From the NCBI RefSeq assembly GCF_031599675.1, contig NZ_CP134223.1:3162001-3226000 (forward strand): a stretch of DNA of 64,000 nucleotides. Direction: 5' to 3'. Below are positions 7,706 to 16,968 of the stretch, piece after piece. How positions within the stretch are numbered: position 1 is the stretch's first letter; each line of letters starts with the position of its first letter. The position numbers and the translations under genes are program-made. The notes under the pieces are model-generated. The model searched no databases. It saw only the letters and a list, made by a program, of their open reading frames with translations, and was not told the origin of the DNA. Source of the DNA: Paenibacillus pedocola. Its GTDB lineage: Bacteria; Bacillota; Bacilli; Paenibacillales; Paenibacillaceae.

Positions 7706-8824
7706 ATGTTTTTGGCTTTAAGGGAGATGAGGCACTCCAAGGCAAGATACAGCCTCATTATGGTGATCATGCTGCTGGTTTCCTTTTTGGTACTGTTCGT
7801 AACCGGCCTGGCCCGAGGACTGGCCTATGCCAATATTTCCGCAGTAGAGAATATGCCGGCGAACTATTTCGCTGTTCAAGCTGATGCCGATCATGCGTTT
7901 AGACGTTCCCAGTTAAGTGATAAAGAGCTTGCAGCAGCACAGTCTGTTGTCGGCGCAGCTAACGCCACCACATTAGCGGTACAGACAACCACGATAACAG
8001 CAGATGATGCTGATGTTAAAGCTGATATCACCATTTTTGCAGTGGATATGACAGGAATGCTTGCTCCTAAAGTGGTGCAGGGCGATTCCATTGCTAATGC
8101 TTCACAAGGAAGTGCGATCGTTGATTCTAAGCTGGAGCAGTCCGGTGTGACTATCGGCAGCTCGATCCGTGATCAGGCTTCCGGGATGAGGTGGAAAGTG
8201 ACCGGTTTTGTGAACGATAGCTCATACAGTCACACGCCTGTCGTCTATATTACGCAAGCGGATTGGCAGACTATGAAGGGCGGATCTGTACAGGATAGTG
8301 CAGGGCAGCAGGCGGCTCCTTACAATGTAATAGCACTGAAGGCTTCTTCCGCTCAGGCTGCTGAAATCACTGGTAAATTAGATCATGTAGAAACCATTAC
8401 GCAAAAGCAGGCGATTGCCAGCATCCCCGGCTATTCTGCGGAGCAAAATTCCCTGCTCATGATGATTGTGTTCCTGTTCGTCATAGCAGCATTTGTACTC
8501 GCAGTCTTCTTCTATGTGATCACGATCCAGAAGACGAGCCAGTTCGGCATCCTGAAAGCTATGGGTACCAAGATGTCTTATCTGGCCTGGAGTGTCGTTG
8601 GTCAAGTGATGATTCTGTCCGTGGGGAGTCTGGCGATCAGCCTGCTGCTGACCTTCGGGATGACAATGAGCCTGCCGGATACAATGCCGTTTCAGCTTGA
8701 AGGCTCGACGATGATTCTGACCAGCGTGCTGTTTATTGGGATGTCACTGCTTGGATCCCTGATTTCTGTAGCGAGAGTAGCGAAGGTAGATGCCTTAGAG
8801 GCGATTGGGAGGGCTGGAGCATGA
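7706..8824 (+). CDS. hrtB: Heme exporter permease HrtB
   Basis: The 372-aa FtsX/MacB-type permease has TM1 at about residues 17-38 (SLIMVIMLLVSFLVLFVTGL), a large extracellular domain of about 200 residues and three C-terminal TM segments, the usual 4-TM layout. The start MFLALREMRHSKARYSL is typical of HrtB. GAGGGAGTGG precedes ATG 7706. Its stop overlaps the ATPase start (ATGA). With HrtA it should export toxic heme from the membrane. Control by the upstream hssRS genes is inferred from the gene order and the promoter repeat. Confidence 0.88.
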   Translation: MFLALREMRHSKARYSLIMVIMLLVSFLVLFVTGLARGLAYANISAVENMPANYFAVQADADHAFRRSQLSDKELAAAQSVVGAANATTLAVQTTTITADDADVKADITIFAVDMTGMLAPKVVQGDSIANASQGSAIVDSKLEQSGVTIGSSIRDQASGMRWKVTGFVNDSSYSHTPVVYITQADWQTMKGGSVQDSAGQQAAPYNVIALKASSAQAAEITGKLDHVETITQKQAIASIPGYSAEQNSLLMMIVFLFVIAAFVLAVFFYVITIQKTSQFGILKAMGTKMSYLAWSVVGQVMILSVGSLAISLLLTFGMTMSLPDTMPFQLEGSTMILTSVLFIGMSLLGSLISVARVAKVDALEAIGRAGA

Positions 8825-9501
8825 GTGCTATGTTGATGATGAAGCAGGTAACCAAAACCTATGGGGATGGCGGCCAGACGATGTCTGTACTCAATAAACT
8901 TGATCTTACTGTGAATGAAGGTGAGTTCGTAGCTGTGCTGGGACCTTCCGGATCAGGCAAAAGTACCTTTCTCTCTGCGGCTGGGGCACTGCTGACACCG
9001 ACCAGCGGCGAGATTTATATCGATGGCGAGCCGCTTAGCAACAAGGACAAAAGTGAGTTGACCGAGCTGCGACTGCAAAAAATCGGGTTTATGTTCCAGA
9101 GCGCACAGCTGCTGCCTTATCTGAAGGTGGAGGAACAGCTGCTCTATGTCGCCAAGCTGGCGAAGCTGGGGATGAAGGAGGCCAAAGTTCGGGCTACTTA
9201 CTTAATGAAGCGGCTCGAAATATGGGAACGGCGCAATCACTATCCCGAACAGCTGTCCGGGGGAGAGAAGCAGCGTGTAGCGATTGCCAGAGCCTGGATG
9301 AACAAGCCGGCCATTCTGTTCGCGGACGAGCCGACAGCGAGTCTGGATTTCCAGCGCGGCAAAGAGGTCGTGCGGATGATCGCCGATGAAGTCAAAAGCG
9401 AAGGCAAAGCCGCGGTTATGGTCACCCATGATGAACGGATGCTGGAATGGTGCGACCGTGTACTGCATTTGGAAGACGGGATTTTGGTAGAACACAAATA
9501 A
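8821..9501 (+). CDS. hrtA: Heme exporter ATP-binding protein HrtA
   Basis: This is a 226-aa ABC ATPase of the MacB/LolD type. Walker A is GPSGSGKST, the Q-loop is FMFQSAQLLPYL, the signature is LSGGEKQR, Walker B is ILFADEPTASLD and the switch histidine is in MVTHDERM. The start overlaps the permease stop by 4 nt, so the two genes are translationally coupled. Together with HrtB it forms the heme efflux pump of the HssRS regulon. In staphylococci the order is hrtA-hrtB; here it is hrtB-hrtA. Confidence 0.9.
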   Translation: MSAMLMMKQVTKTYGDGGQTMSVLNKLDLTVNEGEFVAVLGPSGSGKSTFLSAAGALLTPTSGEIYIDGEPLSNKDKSELTELRLQKIGFMFQSAQLLPYLKVEEQLLYVAKLAKLGMKEAKVRATYLMKRLEIWERRNHYPEQLSGGEKQRVAIARAWMNKPAILFADEPTASLDFQRGKEVVRMIADEVKSEGKAAVMVTHDERMLEWCDRVLHLEDGILVEHK

Positions 9502-9515
9502 TTCTGCTATATAGT

Positions 9516-9552
9516 AAGCCTGATCCCTGAAAAGTGAGGGATCAGGCTTTTT
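9516..9552 (+). terminator. Terminator of the hss-hrt locus
   Basis: AAGCCTGATCCCT pairs perfectly with AGGGATCAGGCTT across an 8-nt loop and is followed by T residues. Confidence 0.9.
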
Positions 9553-9620
9553 GGGCTGTAAGGCTTGATTTTATACTTCAACAGGAATTACTTATGTAAG
9601 GTCACAGCCGCTCAGACTAA

Positions 9621-10289
9621 TTAGAGCGTCTCAACCAATTTCTGAATCTTTGAGTGGGAAATTAAATATACAGGACCCATTATTTCTATTTTGCCGTCCT
9701 TTACACGTATAGCGCTCTCCTGTTCTGCCGCATAAACATCAATCTCTTCAGACAAGGGGAACAGGTAGCCTTGAACAAACGTGGCGTAGTCGCGTTTAGA
9801 ATGAGATTCATAGGCAAAATGATCAAAGCCAATACCATCATAAATAGTACTTGTTTCAACTTCATAGCCAGTGTTTATCAAGCTTAACCATTTTGTAGCC
9901 ATGTTTAACGCACCGGCGCTTGCACCTATTATTACGGCATTGCTGTTCTTAATCACATCCGACAATTCATATTCCGCCAAAAATTCGTTCTGCAAAACAG
10001 GATATCCGCCGCATAAAAAAATGACAGAAGCGTTTTGAATGAACCGCTGGGCATCTTCCTTCTGCATGCGGTAATCAATGAAATGATATTCATTAAAAAT
10101 AATGTTAGCCTGATTCAACCATGTCCATTCAGAAATATCATCAAAGTTAATTTGCTCATCTGTATAACCAGACGGGTCAGCGCTAATCATAACAAGCGAT
10201 TTTCTGTCTTGTATATCCTCATGCAACCACTTAACCAGCTTCTCTGGAAAAAATTCATTAAACCAACTGAGATAGTAGTGAGTACTCAA
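9621..10289 (-). CDS. S51-type peptidase / class I glutamine amidotransferase-like protein
   Basis: This 222-aa protein has the peptidase E (S51) signature. FLCGGYP is at residues 91-97, the nucleophile elbow GASAGAL has S124, and a candidate catalytic histidine is in YESHSKRD (H163). Family members cleave Asp-X dipeptides or cyanophycin-derived peptides, or are uncharacterised amidotransferase-like proteins. No signal peptide is seen, so it is cytoplasmic. An AGGT-rich site precedes the ATG. It is divergent from the next methyltransferase gene. Confidence 0.82.
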   Translation of the reverse strand: MSTHYYLSWFNEFFPEKLVKWLHEDIQDRKSLVMISADPSGYTDEQINFDDISEWTWLNQANIIFNEYHFIDYRMQKEDAQRFIQNASVIFLCGGYPVLQNEFLAEYELSDVIKNSNAVIIGASAGALNMATKWLSLINTGYEVETSTIYDGIGFDHFAYESHSKRDYATFVQGYLFPLSEEIDVYAAEQESAIRVKDGKIEIMGPVYLISHSKIQKLVETL

Positions 10290-10508
10290 ACTTAATTACC
10301 TCCATATGTATAATTTACATTCATCCATTCTTAACAATAAAACGTATTATTTACTTCTTATAAATCCAGCTTATATTACCATAACATGGTATTTAAGTGT
10401 GTGAAAGGGGACAAATAAAGTTTGGAAAATTGTGGGTTAAAAATCGGGACATGTCTTAGTATAATAGGTTACAAGCGGAGAAAATTTATTTTCTAAGGAG
10501 ATGCTTTT

Positions 10509-11345
10509 ATGAGTTACAACCCCGAAATTCCAAGAAGCCGCTATGATAACTATGGTGACCGTGAATGGACACGTCTTGAAAAGGATGGGCATGGCGAACT
10601 TTTATATCAGGTACATCTTGATATTTTGAAGCGCTATATTAATCTAACCGATAAAGTTTTAGAGATTGGTGCGGGTTCAGGAAGATATACAAAGGATATT
10701 GTTGCAATGTGTGCTGAATTGACCGTTACAGATATATCTAGTCATCAAATGGAGTTCAATAAGTCCAAAATGCGCGAGCTATCACTGATTGACAGAATAA
10801 AGGCATACCATGTTTTAGATGTTCTTGATATGAGTATTTTTGAAGATTCTTCTTTCGATTGCGTTGTCTGTATCGGTGGTGTAATCAATTATCTTTTGGA
10901 CAAAGAGAAAGATGGAATACAAGAAATGCTAAGAGTATTAAAACCTGATGGCGTATTGATTGTTGGGTCCATGAGCTTCATTGGCGCTTCGCTTTATTAT
11001 CTTGATGGTATAAGGTATGAAAAAGACCAGTTCGGGCTTGAAGCGACAAGGTGGATCTTTGATACAGGTGTTCAAGACGAAGAGCATTATCCAGTTGAAA
11101 GCAAGCATTACGTCCATATGATGAGAAGCACCGAAATGGATGCTTTATTTGCTCAGTTTCCTGTAAGAGTTCGAGAGAGAAGCTCCGCTGGTTTATTTAC
11201 GCAAGCAGGAGATTCTGCCTTGGAAAATGCCCGCAACGATAAAGAATTTTGGAAGCTAATTGTTGAAAAAGAGATTGCGTTTACCAAATTACAGGGCACT
11301 CTTGATTGTGGAATGAATATCATCTATGTTGTGCAAAAATTGTAA
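10509..11345 (+). CDS. Class I SAM-dependent methyltransferase
   Basis: This is a 278-aa Rossmann-type methyltransferase. Motif I is VLEIGAGSGRYT at about residues 49-60, followed by an acidic motif II region (LTVTDIS). Motif post-I and III (FDCVVCIGGVINYL, VLKPDGVLIVGSM) are typical of the Methyltransf_11/25 type. The substrate is unknown. CTAAGGAG lies 7-8 nt before ATG 10509, inside a small AGAAAA/TTTTCT hairpin. A TATAAT at 10460-10465 is a plausible -10. The gene ends at a strong terminator, so it is probably monocistronic. Confidence 0.85.
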   Translation: MSYNPEIPRSRYDNYGDREWTRLEKDGHGELLYQVHLDILKRYINLTDKVLEIGAGSGRYTKDIVAMCAELTVTDISSHQMEFNKSKMRELSLIDRIKAYHVLDVLDMSIFEDSSFDCVVCIGGVINYLLDKEKDGIQEMLRVLKPDGVLIVGSMSFIGASLYYLDGIRYEKDQFGLEATRWIFDTGVQDEEHYPVESKHYVHMMRSTEMDALFAQFPVRVRERSSAGLFTQAGDSALENARNDKEFWKLIVEKEIAFTKLQGTLDCGMNIIYVVQKL

Positions 11346-11372
11346 TTCCCGCCACTATTGACGATACATAAG

Positions 11373-11417
11373 CGCGCTAAAAGGTGATATTTCCCATTAC
11401 TTTTTAGCGCGTTTTTC
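11373..11417 (+). terminator. Terminator after methyltransferase
   Basis: CGCGCTAAAAAG-type stem: CGCGCTAAAA pairs with TTTTTAGCGCG, followed by TTTTT. Confidence 0.85.
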
Positions 11418-11563
11418 TGTAGAGCGGAGAGTGACGGGGGCGGGGTTTAATCCTGTTCGCTATTAGTATAGGTGTATTTGAGAGCTTATCATTTGGTTGT
11501 ATGTTTACTTTATTATCCCGCCTGTTAGCTTCATGAAGCATCGGCAGTCTAACACTTTATTGT

Positions 11564-12463
11564 TCACTCTGAAAATTTATTTTCTTTTGACAAAAGCAGC
11601 TTCTCCATAAATACACGGTTGGCCATCGCAACGGTATTCTCCTTGCGGCGGATGATCAGGAAATCTCTGTCTGGAAGCTTCTGCCGGACCCGCAGTTCTG
11701 CTATTTCTCCGCTGGCCAGTTCTTTGCGTACAATCCAGCGTGAGATCAGCGTAATTCCGAGACCGGCGGCAACGGCTTCTTTGATTCCCTGGCTGCTGTT
11801 AAATACGTAAGCACGTTTAGCTGAAAGGCTGCCTTCCTGCAGGAAATGATCGCTGTAAGCACGGGTCCCGGAGCCGGGCTCACGCAGCACCCAGATCTGA
11901 TTCTGCAGCAGGTCATAATCAGTGGTGAGCGCTCCGGCGAGCGGATGTCCAGAAGCGGCAACGAGGATCATCTCATCCTTCATATAAGGAATAATATCCA
12001 GTTCAGCATCACCGGTTTCGCCTTCGATGAAGCCCATATCCAGCACATTAGCTTTTACGGCTGCAATAATCTCCTCCGTATTGCCGATTGTGACCTGAAG
12101 ATTCACTTGCGGATATTGCTTGGCGAATTCAGCCAGCCTCCCCGGCAAGATATACTCCCCGATTGTAAAGCTGGCTCCCAGATGGAGGCTGCCAGTAACC
12201 TCATCCTGCAGCAGCTGTATCTCACGCCCGGCTTCCTCATAATGAGCCAGGATTTGTTTGGCATGTTTGTAGAGTATCGCACCAGCCTCTGTCAGCCGTA
12301 CTTCCTTCGGGGAACGGTGCAGCAGCTTGCTGCCCAGCTCATTCTCCAGGTTGCGGATATGCAGGCTTACTCCCGGCTGGGAGAGATTGAGCAGTTCACC
12401 GGCCCGTGAGAAATGACGCTGTTCTGCGACCGTTACGAATACCCGCATTGCATCAGTAATCAT
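11564..12463 (-). CDS. LysR-family transcriptional regulator (YeiE/CysL-like)
   Basis: The 299-aa LTTR has an N-terminal winged helix (FVTVAEQRHFSRAGELLNLSQPGVSLHIRNLE, with the helix-turn-helix at about residues 18-37) and a periplasmic-binding-protein-like effector domain. It is transcribed divergently from the YeiH-type exporter. That pairing, and its closeness to YeiE/CysL-type regulators, suggests control of the exporter in response to a sulfur compound or other small molecule. The 184-bp intergenic region holds a perfect 9-bp dyad suited to an LTTR. The effector is unknown. Confidence 0.88.
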   Translation of the reverse strand: MITDAMRVFVTVAEQRHFSRAGELLNLSQPGVSLHIRNLENELGSKLLHRSPKEVRLTEAGAILYKHAKQILAHYEEAGREIQLLQDEVTGSLHLGASFTIGEYILPGRLAEFAKQYPQVNLQVTIGNTEEIIAAVKANVLDMGFIEGETGDAELDIIPYMKDEMILVAASGHPLAGALTTDYDLLQNQIWVLREPGSGTRAYSDHFLQEGSLSAKRAYVFNSSQGIKEAVAAGLGITLISRWIVRKELASGEIAELRVRQKLPDRDFLIIRRKENTVAMANRVFMEKLLLSKENKFSE

Positions 12464-12536
12464 TATAATCCCTCATTTATAATTAATTTATCTGCTGAAT
12501 TCGGACCATATTCTTCATAATAGCATAGGTGATCCG

Positions 12537-12565
12537 ATTAATCATAAGAAATACTAATGATTAAT
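12537..12565. promoter_or_regulatory. LysR-type operator in the divergent intergenic region
   Basis: ATTAATCAT (12537-12545) and ATGATTAAT (12557-12565) are perfect inverted 9-mers separated by 11 bp. They lie 73 bp from the LysR start and about 92 bp from the exporter start. The size and symmetry fit a LysR-type regulatory binding site. Confidence 0.6.
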
Positions 12566-12656
12566 ATAGCAAACCGGTATTTCACTTCTCTGATGCCTGA
12601 CCGTATAGTGATAACAGAAGAGCCGGGGATAGAGCGGTAAGCAGGGAGTGGCAGTT

Positions 12657-13763
12657 ATGCATATTCAATTATTTCAGCACATTAATAAATTCCAACAGCT
12701 CAACAATAACAAGCTTGAACGGAAGCTGGCCAGAGTCCGCGGATTCAGTGAAGGTCTGCTGCTTACCCTGTTGCTGGCGGTTGCCGCCAAATATATAGCC
12801 CAGCTTCCTTTTCTCAGCATTATGGGCCAGCTTGTACTGGCAATCCTGCTGGGAATTGTGCTCCGTGCAGTAGCTGGTGCGCCCAGCAGAGCGGTGGCAG
12901 GTATACAATTCTCCAGCAAAAAACTGCTCAGAGCCGGTATTATTCTGCTTGGCTTACGGCTGAATATATACGCCATCGTAGAGGCAGGTCCCAAAGTGCT
13001 TCTGATTGCCATAATCCATATTGTCTTTACACTTCTTGCTGTTTACGGGTTATGCAGATGGATGAAAATAGACCGGAGACTTGGCATTCTGACTGCGTGT
13101 GGAACTGCAATTTGCGGAGCGGCTGCTGTAGCGGCTATTTCCCCCCAGATCAAGGCAAGTGACAATGAAACGGCAGTGAGCGCTGCAACAGTGGCGATTC
13201 TGGGTACGATTTTCACACTGATCTATGTCGCGGCGTATCCGTGGCTTGGACTCAGCGAAGCGGGCTATGGCATATTTGCCGGGGCAACACTCCATGAAGT
13301 AGCGCATGTCATCGCCGCTTCCGCTCCAGTCGGGCAGCAGGCTGCAGATCTGGCGGTCATCGTCAAGCTGACCCGGGTAGCGCTGCTTGCACCGGTGGCG
13401 CTGGGGTTTGGAGTCTGGGAGGCCCGCAGAGAACGCAAACAAGCCGGTCAGCGTGGCGTGAGAACAGGAAGCGTGACAGGTGAGAAAGGGGCACACACGA
13501 AGCTGCCCGTTCCCTGGTTTATCGGCGGGTTTCTGCTGATGAGCGGAGTAAATACCCTTGGCTGGATTCCTGAGAAGGTTACAGCAGATTTGCTCGTACT
13601 GGCCTATCTGCTGCTGGCAATGGCGATGGCCGGACTCGGGCTTGGGATTGATCTCAAGACATTCGGCAGGATGGGACGGAAGCCGTTTATCGCCGGTCTC
13701 ACCGGTTCGCTGCTGCTCTCAATGCTGGGATTTCTGCTCATACATGTTCTGGGGGTTGCTTAA
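12657..13763 (+). CDS. YeiH-family putative exporter (UPF0324)
   Basis: This multi-spanning membrane protein (about 10 TM helices, 368 aa) matches UPF0324/YeiH. It has the conserved ILLGLRLNIYAIVEAG helix, the TACGTAICGAAAVAAISP motif and the GATLHEVAHVIAA motif. A hydrophilic, charged loop (around residues 258-285) is rich in Arg, Lys and Gly. ATG 12657 is preferred to GTG 12648 because AGGGAG overlaps the latter. The transport substrate has been suggested to be sulfate-related in this family but is not established. The divergent LysR gene is its likely regulator. Confidence 0.87.
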   Translation: MHIQLFQHINKFQQLNNNKLERKLARVRGFSEGLLLTLLLAVAAKYIAQLPFLSIMGQLVLAILLGIVLRAVAGAPSRAVAGIQFSSKKLLRAGIILLGLRLNIYAIVEAGPKVLLIAIIHIVFTLLAVYGLCRWMKIDRRLGILTACGTAICGAAAVAAISPQIKASDNETAVSAATVAILGTIFTLIYVAAYPWLGLSEAGYGIFAGATLHEVAHVIAASAPVGQQAADLAVIVKLTRVALLAPVALGFGVWEARRERKQAGQRGVRTGSVTGEKGAHTKLPVPWFIGGFLLMSGVNTLGWIPEKVTADLLVLAYLLLAMAMAGLGLGIDLKTFGRMGRKPFIAGLTGSLLLSMLGFLLIHVLGVA

Positions 13764-13772
13764 TGCTGAATG

Positions 13773-14600
13773 TTATCTGGTACTGCTGCGGTAAGCAGAC
13801 GGAGAGACACCAGCGGTTTTCTTGAACACCTTGGAGAAGTGGGTCAATTCCATGCCTACCTGCTCAGCAATGCCGCCGATGCTGAACTTTGAACCTGAAA
13901 GCAGCCGTTTGGCCAGCTCCATCCGCTTGAGCTGAACATACTGCATCGGGGGCATACCCATGAATTTCTTGAAGTAGGGTATAAAGTAATTTGGGTGAAG
14001 ATGCACAAGTTCAGCCAGCACCTCGACCTCCATCGGCTGACTCAGATGCTCATCTATGTATCCTAAGACATTGGCGAGTTTACCCTGGTCACCGGTATGC
14101 GCCAGATCATCGAGGAAATTGGCATAACCGCCGCCTTCCAGGCAGAGGGCAAGCAATTGAAGCAGACTCGCCTGTCTCCGCAGGGTTGAGAGAAAACTGT
14201 CATCCTCGAATAAAGCGATCAGCTCATTAAAAATAGCACGCACAGCATCCGGATCAGCAACCTCGCTGATATAAAGCTTGCCTGCACTGTGAAACAAAGG
14301 CCATTCTCCGATCTGAGCATCGAAATGACAGTAATAGCGGATATATGGATTGCGAGGAGAGGTCATGGTCGTTTGGGTTGTTCCCGCCGGCATAATCATC
14401 AAATGGCCGGCATGCGGATGATAGGTCTCCCCATTAATGATCACTTTGCCTTCTCCGCTGTCAATGAAATACAGCCGGTTGAAGGAGGGCGTCTCCTTGC
14501 TGCGGTCCCAACCGGGATATTTGCTGCTGAGCTGGGCATGGGTGACTCTAACCGTCAGATTCTGCAGCAGCCGTCCGGTCAGATTGCCGGGATGATTCAT
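13773..14600 (-). CDS. AraC-family transcriptional regulator
   Basis: The 275-aa protein has an N-terminal cupin-like sensing domain (GEGKVIINGETYHPHAGHLMIMPAG) and a C-terminal double helix-turn-helix (HLHPNYFIPYFKKFMGMPP and IGGIAEQVGMELTHFSKVFKKTAG...SPSAYR). Regulators of this layout usually sense sugars. It is transcribed away from the Gfo/Idh operon starting at 14977 and is its most likely regulator. It is convergent with the YeiH gene, with only 9 bp between the stop codons. Repeat copy B lies between it and the operon. Confidence 0.88.
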   Translation of the reverse strand: MNHPGNLTGRLLQNLTVRVTHAQLSSKYPGWDRSKETPSFNRLYFIDSGEGKVIINGETYHPHAGHLMIMPAGTTQTTMTSPRNPYIRYYCHFDAQIGEWPLFHSAGKLYISEVADPDAVRAIFNELIALFEDDSFLSTLRRQASLLQLLALCLEGGGYANFLDDLAHTGDQGKLANVLGYIDEHLSQPMEVEVLAELVHLHPNYFIPYFKKFMGMPPMQYVQLKRMELAKRLLSGSKFSIGGIAEQVGMELTHFSKVFKKTAGVSPSAYRSSTR

Positions 14601-14665
14601 TTCCTGCTTCCTCCCCTTAATGGTTAAATTATTTTGCTGAAAAAATTTCTAGTCTAAAGGCAGAA

Positions 14666-14801
14666 GCAGCGGAGGGGAAGTTTGGAACTGTAGGAGCGAT
14701 AGCGTCCGCCTTTAGGTTTGGATTTCTACTGCGAGAAGCGGTTAAATTCAAGAAATCCAAATCTAACAGCGGCCGGAAGTCCAAACATTCCCCGCAGCTG
14801 C
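14666..14801 (+). repeat. Dispersed palindromic repeat, copy B (136 bp)
   Basis: The length and block order match copy A (4415-4550): TTTGGAACTGTAGGAGCG, GCGTCCGCCTTT, GGATTTCT, CAAGAAATCC, CAGCGGCCGGAAGTCC, AAACATTCCCC. The ends GCAGC/GCTGC are complementary. It is located in the divergent region between the AraC gene and the oxidoreductase operon. Confidence 0.8.
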
Positions 14802-14976
14802 GTACTGCGCCAGTTAGTTAACCTTTTTGTAAGCGTGTATTATTTTACCATTATATCGCTTTCATTTGTTCAATACATCTTAATTATATACAAAAACACC
14901 TTAATTCCGCTCATGGTCATCATCCGGGATTAGGGTTATTCTCATTTCATAAACATTTACAGGAGTGATCCGAATA

Positions 14977-16140
14977 ATGAAGAAGGTCCGATTTGGAATT
15001 ATCGGCGTTGGCAACATGGGCCGGGCCCATGCTCATAACCTGCTGAAAGAGGTGAAAGGAGCCGAATTGACAGCTGTCTGTGATATTAGTCCGGAGCGTC
15101 TGGATTGGGCTGCTGAGCAGCTGCCTGAGCATGTACAGCGGTTTAGCAGCAGTGAGGAGCTGTTCGAATCAGGGTGTATTGATGCGGTCTTAATCTCAAC
15201 ACCGCATTATGATCATCCGCCGCTGGCTATTCAGGCTTTTAAGCATGGTATACATGTGCTGATCGAAAAACCGGCGGGCGTATATACGAAGGCCGTGCAG
15301 GAAATGAACGATGCTGCCGCACAGAGTGACCGCATATTCGGCATTATGTACAACCAGCGGACGAATCCGCTCTATCAAAAACTGAGAGAGCTGATCGCTT
15401 CCGGTGAGCTTGGCGAGATCCGCCGTACCAACTGGATTATTACCAACTGGTACCGTTCGCAGAGCTATTATAACTCCGGCGGCTGGCGGGCAACTTGGGC
15501 CGGTGAAGGCGGCGGGGTACTGCTGAATCAGGACCCGCATCAGCTGGATCTCTGGCAGTGGACGACCGGGATGATGCCGAAGCGTGTACGGGCCTTTTGC
15601 CATTTCGGCAAATACCGCAACATTGAAGTCGAGGATGATGTAACCGCCTATGTCGAGTACGAGAATGGGGCAACCGGCCTGTTCATCACCACAACGGGGG
15701 AAGCGCCGGGAACGAATCGTTTTGAAATTACCGGTGACAACGGAAAAATCGTCGTTGAAGATGAAAAGCTGACCTTCTGGCGGCTGCGTACACCGGAGCC
15801 GGAGTTCAATGCCGCCTATACCGGAGGATTCGGACAACCGGAATGCTGGAAATGCGAAATACCGGTAGATAAAGGTAGCGGTGAACAGCATGTTGGCATT
15901 TTACGCAACTTCACCAATGCGATTCTCACAGGTGAGTCACTTATAGCACCAGGGGAAGAGGGGATACACGGCCTGACGCTTTCCAATGCCATGTATCTGT
16001 CGGCCTGGACGGACAACTGGGTAGATCTGCCGATTGATGCGGACTTATTCTATGAGCAGCTTATGGAGAAAGTACAGAACTCCACCTTCCGTAAAGAGGC
16101 TGCCGGCCCCCGCACCCTGGATGTATCAGGATCCCATTAG
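14977..16140 (+). CDS. Gfo/Idh/MocA-family oxidoreductase 1
   Basis: The 387-aa NAD(P)-dependent sugar or cyclitol dehydrogenase has an N-terminal Rossmann motif GIIGVGNMGRAH, the catalytic EKP motif (VLIEKPAG) and a C-terminal substrate domain with GGGVLLNQDPHQLDLWQW, where the DxxH-type His is catalytic. AGGAGTG precedes ATG 14977; the GTG at 14965 overlaps that site and is not used. It is the first gene of a four-gene operon with an isomerase and two more paralogues. It probably oxidises a glucose- or inositol-like sugar; the exact substrate is unknown. Confidence 0.88.
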   Translation: MKKVRFGIIGVGNMGRAHAHNLLKEVKGAELTAVCDISPERLDWAAEQLPEHVQRFSSSEELFESGCIDAVLISTPHYDHPPLAIQAFKHGIHVLIEKPAGVYTKAVQEMNDAAAQSDRIFGIMYNQRTNPLYQKLRELIASGELGEIRRTNWIITNWYRSQSYYNSGGWRATWAGEGGGVLLNQDPHQLDLWQWTTGMMPKRVRAFCHFGKYRNIEVEDDVTAYVEYENGATGLFITTTGEAPGTNRFEITGDNGKIVVEDEKLTFWRLRTPEPEFNAAYTGGFGQPECWKCEIPVDKGSGEQHVGILRNFTNAILTGESLIAPGEEGIHGLTLSNAMYLSAWTDNWVDLPIDADLFYEQLMEKVQNSTFRKEAAGPRTLDVSGSH

Positions 16141-16187
16141 CAGCATTCAAGCTGATTTTAAAACCTATTAAGGAGTGACTTCGCTGC

Positions 16188-16952
16188 ATGAAACAGACAA
16201 CGATCGCTGCACAAATGTACACATTGCGAGAATTTACCCAAACCCCGGAAGGTTTACGGGCGGCTTTTCTGAAACTGAAAGATATCGGATATCAAGCGGT
16301 GCAGATTTCCGGGATTGGCAAGATTGATCCGCAGCTGGTCAAGCAGTATGCCGATGAGGCAGGGCTTACGATCTGTGCGACCCATGTGTCCTGGGACCGG
16401 CTGGTGAATGATCTGGAGGCTCTTGCTGCTGAACATAAGCTGTGGAATTGCAAATACATTGGTCTCGGCTCACTACCGGGCGAATATCAGGACAGTCAGG
16501 AGAGCTACCGCACATTCGCGCGGCTGGCTTCAGAAATCGCCCGTACCCTGCAAAAAGAGCATGGCTTGCAATTCATCTATCATAATCATGATTTTGAATT
16601 TGAGCGCGTAGACGGAGTTACTGGCATCGATGTGCTGGTGGAGGAAAGTGACGCTGATGCGCTCGGCTTTGAGCTGGATTTGTACTGGGTTCAGGCCGGC
16701 GGGGGAAGTCCGGTAGACTGGGTCCGCAAGGTACAGGACAGGATGCAGGTGGTGCATCTGAAGGATATGGCTGTTGTAGACCGAAAACAGGTGTTTGCCG
16801 AGATAGGCGAAGGGAACATGAACTATGAAGACATTATTAAAGCCTGCCGTGAGACCGGTGTGGAGTGGTACGTTGTGGAACAGGATGTCTGCCGCCGTGA
16901 TCCGTTTGAGAGCCTGGCAATCAGCCTGAACTATTTGCAGAAGCTTTTATAG
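16188..16952 (+). CDS. Sugar phosphate isomerase/epimerase (IolE/XylA-like TIM barrel)
   Basis: The 254-aa AP-endonuclease-2-like TIM barrel has the metal- and substrate-binding pieces FIYHNHDFEFE, the acidic FELDLYWVQAGG, VVHLKDM and the late EIGEGNMNY and VVEQD. This subfamily includes IolE/IolI and 3-keto-sugar epimerases or dehydratases. AAGGAGTGA lies upstream of ATG 16188. Its place between two Gfo/Idh oxidoreductases fits a route in which a sugar is oxidised to a keto-sugar, isomerised or cleaved, and then reduced. That route is inference. Confidence 0.87.
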   Translation: MKQTTIAAQMYTLREFTQTPEGLRAAFLKLKDIGYQAVQISGIGKIDPQLVKQYADEAGLTICATHVSWDRLVNDLEALAAEHKLWNCKYIGLGSLPGEYQDSQESYRTFARLASEIARTLQKEHGLQFIYHNHDFEFERVDGVTGIDVLVEESDADALGFELDLYWVQAGGGSPVDWVRKVQDRMQVVHLKDMAVVDRKQVFAEIGEGNMNYEDIIKACRETGVEWYVVEQDVCRRDPFESLAISLNYLQKLL

Positions 16953-16968
16953 TCTGAGGAGGATAAGC

